DNA of 64,000 nt from Bin87 sp963692995 (GTDB taxonomy: Bacteria > Chloroflexota > Dehalococcoidia > Lucifugimonadales > UBA3495). The notes under the pieces were generated by a model. It did not search any database. It was given only the letters and a program-made list of their open reading frames with translations, and was not told where the DNA came from. The stretch covers positions 2,232,001 to 2,296,000 of the forward strand of contig OY843611.1 in the NCBI GenBank assembly GCA_963692995.1, written 5' to 3'. Below, piece by piece: positions 16,004-25,305 of this stretch. A program made the position numbers and the translations under genes. Every line of letters begins with the position of its first letter. Positions within the stretch are counted from its first letter, which is position 1.

Positions 16004-16480
16004 TCAGCCAGCGTTTCGCATGTCTTGGGCGGCGGCCATGATCGCCTCCACCACCCGCGCGTATCCCGTGCAGCGGCACAGGTTGCCGCCGATGGCGAAG
16101 CGCACTTCTTCCTCAGTAGGGTTAGGGTTCTCCCGCAAAAACCCGGTAGCCGACATGATCAGCCCGGGTATGCAGAAGCCACATTGCAGGCCACCGCGCT
16201 CCACAAACGCCTTTTGCACCGGGCTGAGGCCGTCAACCCCGGCAAGGCCCTCTATAGTGGCAATCTGCGCGTCGTGGGCGCTGTGGGCCAGCACCAGGCA
16301 CGACGTGACGGGCTTGCCGTCCATCAGGACGGTGCAGGCTCCGCAGTCGCCTTCGTCGCAACCCTTTTTGGTTCCCGTAAGCTGCGCTTCATCGCGCAGG
16401 CAGTCCAGCAACGAATAGAACGGCTCCACCAGCATCTGCCGGTTTTCGCCGTTGATCGACAGGATCAGCGGCTGTTTCAT
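16004..16480 (-). CDS. (2Fe-2S) subunit of the molybdenum hydroxylase
   Basis: Electron-transfer subunit of 158 residues carrying two [2Fe-2S] clusters. The plant-ferredoxin-type ligands are in GCDEGDCGACTVLMDG with a further Cys in VTSCLVL, and the second cluster is in LQCGFCIPGLIMSATGFL and GNLCRCTGYARVVEAI. It passes electrons from the Mo centre to the FAD subunit. ATG 16480 (MKQPLILSING) is set by GGAGGG; upstream in-frame sequence is not coding. It is spaced 31 bases from the large subunit and 22 from the FAD subunit. Confidence 0.95.
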   Translation of the reverse strand: MKQPLILSINGENRQMLVEPFYSLLDCLRDEAQLTGTKKGCDEGDCGACTVLMDGKPVTSCLVLAHSAHDAQIATIEGLAGVDGLSPVQKAFVERGGLQCGFCIPGLIMSATGFLRENPNPTEEEVRFAIGGNLCRCTGYARVVEAIMAAAQDMRNAG

Positions 16481-16502
16481 TGCTACTCCCTCCAAATCTT
16501 CT

Positions 16503-17420
16503 TTACCACGCGGTCTGCACGGCCAGGCGGCGGATGTCCTCGAACGCCGGTGCCGCGCCGGCGGTGGCAACGGCGTAGCGCAGGGTGCGTTCCGTCAAAA
16601 CCTGCGCGATTTCCCGGCGATATTCGGCGCCGCTGCGTACGTCGGCGATGGGTCGGGATGCCTGGCCCGCGATGCGCGCCGCTTCCGCGATGTTGGCAGC
16701 GTCGGGTTGCCGGCCGACCAAGTGGCCCTCGGCGTCGTTGGCGCGCATCGGTGTCGGCGCAACGGCGCCCAGAGCGATACGCGCCCTGGCGCAGGTTCCG
16801 TCGCCGGCCAGGGTCACCACCGATGCGACGCCCACCGCCGAAATGTCCATGGCTCCCCGGGGGCTGTGTTTGATGTACAGTCCACCGGTGTTGGGCGCCG
16901 GAGTGGGGAGGCGAAGTTCGGTCATAATTTCGCCGGCGGCCAGCGCCGTTTGCCCCGGCCCAACGAAGACTTCATCCAGCGGCAGCCGTCTTTCGCCGCC
17001 CGGACCAACGATGCGGCACTGCGTCTCATAGGCCAGCAGCGCCGGCAGCGTGTCGCCGGCCGGAGAAGCGTTGCAGATGTTCCCGACTACGGTAGCCAGA
17101 TTGCGAACCTGCACGCCGGCGAAAGAGGTTGCGCCGGCGGCCAGCGCGGGGTACACGTTACGTATAACGTCGCTCCCCTCGATGTCTTCCACGGTCACTA
17201 AAGCGCCCAGGATGAGGCCATCGTCGTCGTTGAAAGCGATGTCGCCCAAGCCCGGCACGTGCTGCATACACACTACGGTCTCGGGACGCCACACGCCGGT
17301 GCGCCAACGCACCAGGAAGTCGGTGCTGCCAGCCACCAGACGCGCCCGGTCGCCATGCTCGGCCAACATCGCCAGCGCCTCGTCAAGGGAGTGCGGCTCC
17401 AGGTAATCGAAACGAGCCAT
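16503..17420 (-). CDS. FAD-binding medium subunit of the molybdenum hydroxylase
   Basis: A 305-residue CoxM/XdhB-like flavoprotein. The N-terminal half has MARFDYLEPHSLDEALAML and the FAD-binding VAGSTDFLVRW. The second FAD motif is TVVGNICNASPAGDTLPALLA, where CODH medium subunits have TIGGxxxxADPAAD. The CO-deh-flav C-terminal domain runs from about 170 (RLPLDEVFVGPGQTALAAGEI). It hands electrons on to an unknown acceptor. ATG 17420 follows GGAGGGCTGGA. First gene of the three-subunit set. Confidence 0.92.
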   Translation of the reverse strand: MARFDYLEPHSLDEALAMLAEHGDRARLVAGSTDFLVRWRTGVWRPETVVCMQHVPGLGDIAFNDDDGLILGALVTVEDIEGSDVIRNVYPALAAGATSFAGVQVRNLATVVGNICNASPAGDTLPALLAYETQCRIVGPGGERRLPLDEVFVGPGQTALAAGEIMTELRLPTPAPNTGGLYIKHSPRGAMDISAVGVASVVTLAGDGTCARARIALGAVAPTPMRANDAEGHLVGRQPDAANIAEAARIAGQASRPIADVRSGAEYRREIAQVLTERTLRYAVATAGAAPAFEDIRRLAVQTAW

Positions 17421-17563
17421 TCCAGCCCTCCAATGCCGGCCACAACTCCGGCGATTCCCTTCAACAGCCGCCGTGACCGGTTCGCTGGCGATTATATGGC
17501 CGGCCGGATAGCCGGTCAACGCAACCGGCGCCGTTGTTGGCGCTGCCCAACGGCGCAAAACCG

Positions 17564-17592
17564 GCCGGGGCGGGTTTCAGACCCGCCCCGGC
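17564..17592. repeat. Dispersed palindrome, probably also a minus-strand terminator
   Basis: GCCGGGGCGGGT (17564-17575) and ACCCGCCCCGGC (17581-17592) flank TTCAG. Read on the minus strand it lies downstream of the aldolase-MfnB-TusA fusion and is followed by a TTTT run at 17560-17557, so it may partly end that transcript before the hydroxylase genes. Confidence 0.75.
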
Positions 17593-17614
17593 GACGTACT
17601 CGGATCCCGGAGGA

Positions 17615-19771
17615 TTAGTGATTGCCGTTGCCGTATGGCTGGATGAGGACGCGCAACGTGCCGTTGTCTTCCTTGCGCTGGGTCAACAGACGGTGGCCGG
17701 CCTGTTCCGCCCAGTAGATGACGTCGTATATGTTGAGCGCGTCGTGAAGGATGGCTTCGATGAACGACGTGCGGTCGTATTCCATTTGGCGGCTCAGCGC
17801 GGCAATGACGCCGGCGCAGTTTTTGCCGCGGCCATCGATCACGGTCCAGCCCGTGTTGCCATTGCCGTTGCTGTGGCCGTTTCCGTAGCCATTTTCGCCG
17901 GGGGTTACGCCCACCGGGGCGCGCACATCGATTACGCCGCTCTTGCGTAGGTCCAACTGCTCCTTGAAGTAGGCCACGGCTTCCCAAGCCACCGTGCGGT
18001 CCCGTTCGCCGCTGGAGCAAACCGCTCCGCGCACACCCACGATGTCGGGGTTGATGCGGGCCAGTTCGTCCAGGTTCTCCAGCTTGAGGTGGCCGCTGAG
18101 GGCAGTGCTCAGGCCGGCTTGCTTGGCCTCCATCACCATGTCCCGCAGGACGGGTTCGGGCATGAAGTCGAACAGGTTGCGGCCATCCTTGGTCAGCGTG
18201 TCGATGAGGAAACCGTCGCATTCGCCATCCGCGGCCAACTGCACCATCAGGTGCGGGTCCAGGCCGCCGTCAAACAACAGGTTGTCGGCGAAGAGGGATC
18301 CGATGAGCTTGGTTTCGGCGTTGCCGATGGCGTCGCGGGATTCCCGCAAGACCTCCACTGCCGTTTCGTAATCGGCGACCTGGAAGCCCACCTTGACGGA
18401 GGTGGCATCCATCATTGCCGCCGCGTGAACCGCCATGGCCACCGTGCCTGGCTGGTTCGGCACCACGCCCAGGGTTACGCTCACGTGCTTGTGGGCCGGG
18501 ATGATCTCCCGGACTTCCCGGACCAGATTGGGATGGGCCGAGCCCACCAGCGCTTCCTGCAAGTTTTTCAGGTCGATGATGTCGGCGCCACCCCGGTCGG
18601 CTTCCGTGGCCTCGGCCTTATTCTGGGCGCTGACCAGCAGCATCATGCCCGATTCGTTGAGGCCGCTGCGCCCGTCGCGGACGGCGCTGCCGTTGAGCCG
18701 GGGCGCCGGGGCGCGGCCGGCCCCGGACGCCGCCGCTACCGCATTGAGCCGCGGCGCATGGGGGCGGCCGTTGCTGACTTCGCGAACCGGTTGAGCCGCC
18801 GCCGCCTGGGGCAGCAGGGGTTCAAGCTCACTCCACAGCTCGGCCTTTTCCTCGGGGGTGAAGTCAACCAGCGGTGCGCGGACGCTGCCGCCAGCCATGC
18901 CCATCATCTCGCCCCAGGCTTTGCACATGGCGACGGGCAGCGCGCCGCCCATCTTCTTCATGGCGCCGCCCCACCACTTGTCGGATAGCGCTTTGAGGTC
19001 CTTCAGGTGGTGGTTGTAGAACTCCATGTCATGGTCACCGGCGGTGGCCCGGTCGATGAACTGGGTATAGTAGTTGTGTCGCGGAACATCGAAACGCCAG
19101 TCTGAGGTGTTGGCGAACATTACCTGTTGGTGGAATCCCAACTCCTGCGCCTTATGGAAGATCCATTCGTCCGGCGTGCTGATGATGGCGTTCCGTCCCA
19201 CCAGGAGATGGGTTTCGATGGAGATCTGCCGGTTGAAACTCGCTTCCTTGACCCCCACCACGTTGGGGATGGCGCAGAGTCGCTGCAAGCCCTGGGGGCT
19301 GATGGTGATGCCGAACTGGGGGGAGTTGTAGAACATGATCGCCAGGTCAGTGTTGTCGGCGACCTGCCGGACAAAATCGACAACTTGGTCCTCGGTGCGG
19401 GTGACCATGTAGGACGGGGCGATAATGAGCAGGTCAAAGCCGCGCTGCTCCGCATGGTTGGCCAAAGCGATGCTCTCGTTCAGCGAGGTATGCGTCACGT
19501 GGGCGCCGATCAACCAGTGTCCGGCGGCCTCATCGGCCACAGTGTCCATCACCAGACGGCGCTCCGACTCGGTGAGGCTCCAGAATTCGCCCATGTTCCA
19601 GGTACAGCCGCCGCCGCGCACGCCCAGGCTCTGCACGTGGCGAATGTTGCGGCGCAATCCCTCGGTGTCCACCCGGTCGTCCGGCGTGAACGGAGTTACC
19701 AAGGTAGTCCATTGCCCTTTCAGCGTTTGCCAGGCCCATTCTTGCGCCTCGTGCTTGCGGTAATCGGCCAT
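17615..19771 (-). CDS. Three-domain fusion: DHDPS-family aldolase, MfnB-like furan-phosphate synthase, TusA-like domain
   Basis: A 718-residue fusion. Residues 1-325 are a dihydrodipicolinate synthase/N-acetylneuraminate lyase-family barrel with Schiff-base Lys175 in VVGVKEASFN and Tyr148 in MFYNSP. Residues 376-600 match MfnB, the archaeal enzyme that joins two glyceraldehyde-3-phosphates into the furan precursor of methanofuran: ADIIDLKN, ATSVKVGF, IDTLTKDGRNLFDF and IVGVRGAVC. Lys402, Lys460 and Lys528 with Asp400 and Asp524 keep the spacing of the M. jannaschii active-site residues to within two positions. After a Gly/Asn linker (626-640), residues 643-712 resemble TusA/SirA, with DGRGKNC (Cys652) and AGHRLL. 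A proline/alanine linker spans 322-375. GGAGG precedes ATG 19771. The chemistry performed is unknown. Confidence 0.82.
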   Translation of the reverse strand: MADYRKHEAQEWAWQTLKGQWTTLVTPFTPDDRVDTEGLRRNIRHVQSLGVRGGGCTWNMGEFWSLTESERRLVMDTVADEAAGHWLIGAHVTHTSLNESIALANHAEQRGFDLLIIAPSYMVTRTEDQVVDFVRQVADNTDLAIMFYNSPQFGITISPQGLQRLCAIPNVVGVKEASFNRQISIETHLLVGRNAIISTPDEWIFHKAQELGFHQQVMFANTSDWRFDVPRHNYYTQFIDRATAGDHDMEFYNHHLKDLKALSDKWWGGAMKKMGGALPVAMCKAWGEMMGMAGGSVRAPLVDFTPEEKAELWSELEPLLPQAAAAQPVREVSNGRPHAPRLNAVAAASGAGRAPAPRLNGSAVRDGRSGLNESGMMLLVSAQNKAEATEADRGGADIIDLKNLQEALVGSAHPNLVREVREIIPAHKHVSVTLGVVPNQPGTVAMAVHAAAMMDATSVKVGFQVADYETAVEVLRESRDAIGNAETKLIGSLFADNLLFDGGLDPHLMVQLAADGECDGFLIDTLTKDGRNLFDFMPEPVLRDMVMEAKQAGLSTALSGHLKLENLDELARINPDIVGVRGAVCSSGERDRTVAWEAVAYFKEQLDLRKSGVIDVRAPVGVTPGENGYGNGHSNGNGNTGWTVIDGRGKNCAGVIAALSRQMEYDRTSFIEAILHDALNIYDVIYWAEQAGHRLLTQRKEDNGTLRVLIQPYGNGNH

Positions 19772-20035
19772 AATAGAAAGCCTCCAACGCGATTGATCAG
19801 AGATCGTATCGTTACAACTTCTATGCCATTTGCAGGGCGGGCCGGCTCGAAATGACCGGCGGAGACGACCGCTTGGCTAAGGATAGTGTACGGGCCGGCC
19901 GGGGCTCAGTCAACGCCGCCCGGCCAATCCGGGCATTTGCGACAGTATGAGTTCCGCCTATACTATGCCGGTCTATCGACGTCGGCAGACCTTACTACGC
20001 CTCGGGTGATTCCGTTGCAGCAAACTGAAACCGCA

Positions 20036-21259
20036 ATGCCCGTTGACCGCTCCCACCTCCCCCTGGGCGGACGCACAATCATGCCGGGCCTGGCCGTCGG
20101 TCACGTGGTTTTTCACTGGGTGGTGCAGAGCTTCGTCGTTGCGCTTCCCGAGATCCAGGCCGCTTTCGGCCTGTCGGCGGTGGGAGTGGGCGGGTTATTG
20201 TCGGCGCGAGAGGTGGCGGCCGGCATCGTCGCCCTGCCCGGCGGTGTAGCGGTGGACATCATTCGGCGATACTGGGGACTGCTGTTGGCGGGAATGCTGG
20301 GCGCTTGCGCGCTGGGGTCTCTGGTCATCGGGGTGTCGCCGTTTTACATTCTGCTGATGTTCGGGATAGCAATAGTCGCGGCGTCTCATTCCATCTGGCA
20401 CCTGTCAGCGTCGTCGTCGCTTTCCTACCATTTTGAGCAGCGGCGCGGGACGGCTCTATCGATCCACGGCGTGGGCGGAAGTATCGGAGACGTTGCGGGG
20501 CCGGTGGCAACCGGGACGCTGCTGCTATTCCTCACCTGGCGCGAGATGCTGAGCATCTATGCCGCCGTACCGCTGTTCCTGGCCCTGATGGCGGTCTGGG
20601 CATTGCGGAATATTGGCCGGGTCTCGGAAGAGGAAACGGCTACTGTTGACCTGGCGGGCCGGATCAAGGTGACGAAACGGATGCTCCAAAGTCCGGCGCT
20701 CTGGGGCTTCATGCTGGTACGGGGGCTGCGGCAGATGGCTCTGGTGGCGCTGGTCACCATTTTACCCCTCTATCTGGACGCCGATCTGGGGTTTAGCGAG
20801 TGGAACCGGGGCTTCCACATCGGCTTGCTCATTGCCGTTGGCCTGGTCGCCAAAACCGGGGCGGGATATTTGTCGGATCGTTGGGGACGAAAGCAGGTGC
20901 TGGTGCCGGGATTGATCTGGTCCTGCGCGATGGTCCTGGCCTTGGTGATTTTCGACACCGGCATCCTGCTCACGGTCACCATTGTGCTTTTGGGACTGTT
21001 CCTCTACCCCGACCAACCCATACTTACGGCGGCCCTTCTGGAGCACGTGGGGCGGGAGGTGGCTTCCACCGGATTGGGAGTGGTGGCCTTTGCCGCCTTC
21101 CTGATGGCCGCCGTTTCCCCGGTGATCGCCGGAGCCCTGTATGAAGCGCAGGGCTTTGCGGCCGCCATGTACTACGTCGCCGCGCTGTTCGTGGCAGCCG
21201 CCGCAGTATTTTCGGTGTTGCCAATATCCAAACGAGACGCGGCCCAAGGGGCTAGGTGA
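20036..21259 (+). CDS. Major facilitator superfamily transporter
   Basis: A 407-residue inner-membrane carrier with about 12 hydrophobic segments. MFS signposts are VGVGGLLSAREVAAGIVALPGG (TM2 region), the central charged loop GRVSEEETATVDLAGRIKVTKR near 195-215, and GAGYLSDRWGRKQVLVPG, the classical D-R-x-G-R-K loop between TM8 and TM9. The start is unsure: ATG 20036 has no clear ribosome site, and ATG 20081 is also possible. Its 3' end overlaps the convergent fpg gene by 8 bases. Substrate unknown. Confidence 0.82.
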   Translation: MPVDRSHLPLGGRTIMPGLAVGHVVFHWVVQSFVVALPEIQAAFGLSAVGVGGLLSAREVAAGIVALPGGVAVDIIRRYWGLLLAGMLGACALGSLVIGVSPFYILLMFGIAIVAASHSIWHLSASSSLSYHFEQRRGTALSIHGVGGSIGDVAGPVATGTLLLFLTWREMLSIYAAVPLFLALMAVWALRNIGRVSEEETATVDLAGRIKVTKRMLQSPALWGFMLVRGLRQMALVALVTILPLYLDADLGFSEWNRGFHIGLLIAVGLVAKTGAGYLSDRWGRKQVLVPGLIWSCAMVLALVIFDTGILLTVTIVLLGLFLYPDQPILTAALLEHVGREVASTGLGVVAFAAFLMAAVSPVIAGALYEAQGFAAAMYYVAALFVAAAAVFSVLPISKRDAAQGAR

Positions 21260-22070
21260 CATCTTTCGGCTGACACGCCGGGCAATGCCACGAACTTCTG
21301 CCGCGTACCCGTATCATGGCCACGGTCGTTCCGCATCGCGGACACCCGGCTCCGGCGGCCCGGGGCACCGTCCACGGCGCCAAAGCCGTCGGCGGGTCGG
21401 GCCACTCGGCATCCCGGGCGGCGGCGTAAGCGGCGACGGAGCGGGTCAGAGCGGTTACGATAGCTTGGTGGAGAACGGGCAGTTCTCCATCGGATAGTTG
21501 GCTGGCCACGCGCTCCGGGTGGATCCCGGACAGGTACAGGGCCTCGTCCGCGTAGAGGTTGCCCAGGCCGGCGATGACCGATTGCTCCAGCAGCAGGGCT
21601 TTCACCGGCGCTTGGCGGCCGGCCAACGCCGTCGCCAGCGCCGCCGCCGTAAATGAGTGTTCCAGCGGCTCCGGCCCCATTTGGGCCATGGCGTTGGCCG
21701 GGTCGGCCAGCAGCCAGAGATGCCCAAACTTGCGCGGGTCAATGAAACGCATTTCCCGGCCATCATCCAAGGGGAACGTGTGCCGCAGCATTGGCGGCGG
21801 TTCCAGCCCGGCGTCGTGGATCCGCAGGCTGCCGGTCATGCCCAGGTGCAGAACCAGGAATTGCCCGTCGTCCAGCGGCGCGATGAGATACTTGCCCCGA
21901 CGCCGCACATCGGTCACGGTCCGCCCGGCGATACCTTCGATGAACTCTCCCACTGACGGGTCGCGGACGGTTTTCGCCCATGTGATGGCGGGGGCGCCCA
22001 AGCGTCGCCCCGCCAGTCCCGAACGGAGCAGGTACTGGCGAGTGTTCTCGACCTCCGGCAGTTCGGGCAT
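21252..22070 (-). CDS. mutM: Formamidopyrimidine-DNA glycosylase
   Basis: Base-excision repair bifunctional glycosylase/AP lyase acting on 8-oxoguanine and ring-opened purines. The 272-residue product has the N-terminal catalytic MPELPEVENTR (Pro2, Glu3), Lys in RRRGKYLIAPL, the helix-two-turn-helix QSVIAGLGNLYADEALY near 160-176, and a C-terminal zinc finger CPRCG..CPAC with Arg in VRGRSSWHC. The loop before the finger (PWTVPRAAGAG) differs from the usual VYGREGEPC, so lesion preference may differ. It starts 6 bases after ileS stops, so the two are co-transcribed. Confidence 0.95.
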   Translation of the reverse strand: MPELPEVENTRQYLLRSGLAGRRLGAPAITWAKTVRDPSVGEFIEGIAGRTVTDVRRRGKYLIAPLDDGQFLVLHLGMTGSLRIHDAGLEPPPMLRHTFPLDDGREMRFIDPRKFGHLWLLADPANAMAQMGPEPLEHSFTAAALATALAGRQAPVKALLLEQSVIAGLGNLYADEALYLSGIHPERVASQLSDGELPVLHQAIVTALTRSVAAYAAARDAEWPDPPTALAPWTVPRAAGAGCPRCGTTVAMIRVRGRSSWHCPACQPKDVT

Positions 22071-22076
22071 GGCCGC

Positions 22077-25000
22077 TTATCCCGGCAGCGCCAGTCGTAC
22101 CCCCAAGGTTACCTCCCGGCCATCCACCCGGGCAGTTTCGGACTTGGCGACGTCCTCGGGGAGCGACGTAAGCAAAGCGTCGCTCAGCGTTTCTTCCTTG
22201 ATGTAATTACCGTGAACATTCATCACACGAGCCACGTCATCGGGGCCCTCGTAGTAAGTCACGATGCGGTCGGCAATCTCGAACCCGGCGCCCTTCCGCA
22301 GGTTCTGGATGCGGTGAGCCAGCTCTCGGGCCATTCCCTCATCAGCCAGTTCCGGGGTAAGCTGGGCGTCCACCGCCACCATGTAGCCGGCTTCCAGCGC
22401 AGCCGAATAGCCGTGTACGGACACCACGGCGTCCCCATCGTCGCCGGCGGCCGTCCGGGCGTCGGCGTAAAGGCCGGATTCAGCATCCGCCACCCGCAAT
22501 TCCTTGATATTCAACTCTTCAAGCACCTGCGGGCGCACCTCCGCAAGGTATTGCTGTTCCGCCGGCGTGCGCGTTTTCACCACTACTTCGGCCAGCGGTT
22601 GCCGCACCTTAAGGCCGGCTTTGCTGCGCGCCGCGCGGCCCAGGCTGGAAACGCGGATCGCCAGTCCAGTGGCGTCCATAATCTCCCGGTCAATGAGCGC
22701 GGCGTCGGCCACCGGGTAGTCGGCCAGATGCACGCTGTCCGGCCCATCGGGGTTGTAACGCAACTCCAGGTTACGGTACATCTGCTCGGAGACGAAGGGG
22801 GCTAACGGGGCCATCAGCTTCGCCAGCGTGGTGAGGCAACGGTACAGCGTCGCATAAGCTCCGATCTTGTCGGCGTCGTTTTCCGACTTCCAGAAACGGC
22901 GGCGGGACCGGCGGACGTACCAGTTGGAGAGGGCGTCGATGAATTCGGCGATGCGCCGCCCCGCGTCGGTGGGATTGTAGTTGTCCAGATGATCGTCAAC
23001 CACCTGCACCAGCCGGTTCAACTCGGCCAGCGCCCACCGATCCAATTCGGCCTCCGGCCTCCAGTCATCGGGGATTTGCTCCGGCTCGAACTCATCGATG
23101 TTGGCGTAGTTGGTAAAGAAGGAATACACGTTCCATAGGGTCAGGAGCACCTGGCGCAGCGTCTGCTGGACGAGGCGGTCGGAAAACCGGCGCGGCTCGC
23201 CGGGATGGGACGCCGTGAAGAGATACCAGCGCAGCGCGTCGGCGCCATGGGAGTTCAGGATGGTGTCCGGCTCAACGATGTTGCCCAGACGCTTGCTCAT
23301 CTTGCGGCCGCGTCCGTCCAGGATGAGGCCGAGGCAGATGACGTTCCGGTAGGCCAGATCATCCTGCAACAGGGTGGACAGGGCGTGGAGGCTGTAGAAC
23401 CAGCCGCGAGTCTGGTCAACGGCCTCGCAGATGTAGTCCGCCGGCAGCCGTCCGTCAGATGCGATGCCCGGATTCTCAAAAGGATAGTGCCATTGGGCGA
23501 AAGGCATCATGCCCGAATCGAACCAGCAGTCCATCACCTCCGGGATGCGTTTCATTGTCCCGGAGCAGCCCGGTTTGTCGCAGAGCCAAGTGATTTCATC
23601 CACATAGGGGCGATGGAGGTCAAGGGGGCTATCCCCACGTTTGCGGGGGGAATCAGCATTCCCGGGAGATGGCTCAGTCCACGTTTGGCCTATCGCCGTG
23701 TTGTCGGAGGAGGGGGCTGATTTTTCCGACAATTCGGCTATGCTGCCCACACAGTCCATTTCGCCGCAGTCGTCGCAACGCCAGATTGGAATGGGTGTGC
23801 CCCAGTAACGTTCCCGGGAGATGGCCCAGTCCTGATTTTGGCGCAGCCATTCGCCGAACCGACCCTCGCGGATGTGTCCGGGATACCAATTGATGCCGCT
23901 ATTGATGTCCACCAGGCGATCCTTGACCGCCGTGGTGCGGATGTACCACGAGGTCTTGGCGTAGTAGAGCAACGGGGTGTCGCACCGCCAGCAGAAGGGA
24001 TAGGTATGCCGGTACACGCCCTGATGATAGAGCAGTCCCCGGGCGTCCAGGTCGGCGGCAATCTCAGGATCAGCGTCCTTGACAAACTTGCCGGCGAAGG
24101 GGTAGTCGCCGGTAATGACACCCTGGAGGTCAACCTGCTGGACGAAGGCCAGTTGCTTTTCGCGGCCCAGGGCGAGGTCTTCGTCTCCGAAGGCCGGCGC
24201 GATATGGACAATGCCGGTTCCGTCGTCCATGCTGACGAAGTCGGCGGCCACTACTCGGGGAGCGTAGGCATTCGCTTCTTCCAAGGAGGTCTGCCCGTCG
24301 GGGCCGCGGACGAATTGCCGGATGGGACTGCCGTACTCGGTGGCGTCGTACAAGGGACGGTAGGGGAGGTCAACCAGTTCGCGTCCCGGCAGTGTCTTGA
24401 CCACCGAATACTCGTCCTGGATCACGTTGAGGAGGGCGGTGGCGAGTATCAGTCGGCGCCCGTCGGTTTCGATCACGGAATATTCGGCGTCGGCGTCCAC
24501 TGCCAATGCCGTATTGCCGGGCAAGGTCCACGGCGTTGTGGTCCACGCGAGAAAGAAGGTGGGGGCGTCGTCAGACCAGCCGAGGGCTTCGAACTTGATG
24601 AAAACGCTGGGGTCGGGCGTGTTCTCCCGATAGCCCAGCGCAACCTCGTGGGATGACAGGCTGGAGACGCAACGCGGACAATGGGGCGTTCCCCTGCGGT
24701 CTTCGTACAGCAACCCACGATCCCACAATTGCTTCAGTATCCACCAGCCGGTCTCGATGTAATCGGTCTCCAGCGTAACGTAGGGATCGTCCATATCGAC
24801 CCAGTAGCCGATGCGGTCGGTCATCACCTCCCAGTCCTTCACGTACCGGAACACGCTTTCCCGGCAACGCCGGTTGAATTCGGCGATGCCATACTCCTCG
24901 ATATCGCGTTTTGACGAAAGGCCCAACTCCTGCTCAACGGCCATTTCCACCGGCAGACCGTGGGTATCCCAGCCGCCCTTGCGGATGACCCGGCAGCCCT

Positions 25001-25229
25001 TCATGGTGCGGTAACGCGAGATCACGTCTTTGAATACCCGCGCCAATACGTGATGGATGCCGGGACTGCCGTTAGCCGTGGGCGGCCCTTCGTACATCAT
25101 GAACAGGGGAGCGTCCGGTCGTTCGTCCATCGAACGCCGGAATACGTCCCGTTCTTTCCAATAATCAAGAATCTCGGCGTCCAGGTCAGGAAAGCTGACC
25201 CGGCTGGAAACCACGTCAAAACCCGCCAT
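22077..25229 (-). CDS. ileS: Isoleucyl-tRNA synthetase
   Basis: Charges tRNA(Ile). The 1050-residue length and motifs fit the longer type 2 (eukaryote-like) IleRS. Class I signatures: HIGH-like GSPGIHHVLARVF near 56-68 and KMSKR in GRGRKMSKRLGN. The editing domain shows AWTTTPWTLPGNTALAV. The anticodon-binding domain starts about 720 (NVYSFFTNYANIDEF). ATG 25229 (MAGFDVVSSRV) follows AGAGGTG; a GTG 12 bases upstream is less likely. About residues 497-535 hold a Ser/Pro-rich insert absent from the conserved core. A -10/-35 pair lies within the end of thiD. Confidence 0.96.
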   Translation of the reverse strand: MAGFDVVSSRVSFPDLDAEILDYWKERDVFRRSMDERPDAPLFMMYEGPPTANGSPGIHHVLARVFKDVISRYRTMKGCRVIRKGGWDTHGLPVEMAVEQELGLSSKRDIEEYGIAEFNRRCRESVFRYVKDWEVMTDRIGYWVDMDDPYVTLETDYIETGWWILKQLWDRGLLYEDRRGTPHCPRCVSSLSSHEVALGYRENTPDPSVFIKFEALGWSDDAPTFFLAWTTTPWTLPGNTALAVDADAEYSVIETDGRRLILATALLNVIQDEYSVVKTLPGRELVDLPYRPLYDATEYGSPIRQFVRGPDGQTSLEEANAYAPRVVAADFVSMDDGTGIVHIAPAFGDEDLALGREKQLAFVQQVDLQGVITGDYPFAGKFVKDADPEIAADLDARGLLYHQGVYRHTYPFCWRCDTPLLYYAKTSWYIRTTAVKDRLVDINSGINWYPGHIREGRFGEWLRQNQDWAISRERYWGTPIPIWRCDDCGEMDCVGSIAELSEKSAPSSDNTAIGQTWTEPSPGNADSPRKRGDSPLDLHRPYVDEITWLCDKPGCSGTMKRIPEVMDCWFDSGMMPFAQWHYPFENPGIASDGRLPADYICEAVDQTRGWFYSLHALSTLLQDDLAYRNVICLGLILDGRGRKMSKRLGNIVEPDTILNSHGADALRWYLFTASHPGEPRRFSDRLVQQTLRQVLLTLWNVYSFFTNYANIDEFEPEQIPDDWRPEAELDRWALAELNRLVQVVDDHLDNYNPTDAGRRIAEFIDALSNWYVRRSRRRFWKSENDADKIGAYATLYRCLTTLAKLMAPLAPFVSEQMYRNLELRYNPDGPDSVHLADYPVADAALIDREIMDATGLAIRVSSLGRAARSKAGLKVRQPLAEVVVKTRTPAEQQYLAEVRPQVLEELNIKELRVADAESGLYADARTAAGDDGDAVVSVHGYSAALEAGYMVAVDAQLTPELADEGMARELAHRIQNLRKGAGFEIADRIVTYYEGPDDVARVMNVHGNYIKEETLSDALLTSLPEDVAKSETARVDGREVTLGVRLALPG

Positions 25230-25305
25230 GGCAGCAGACACCTCTACTCAGCGTGTGGGTCGGAGAAACGGCGAGCGTCAAGCCCCATCACGTCCCCGCA
25301 ATAGG

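Noticed and set aside
23634..23660. CRISPR-repeat-like CCCCACGTTTGCGGGG unit
   Set aside because: Only one copy, inside the ileS reading frame, with no spacers or cas genes in the window.
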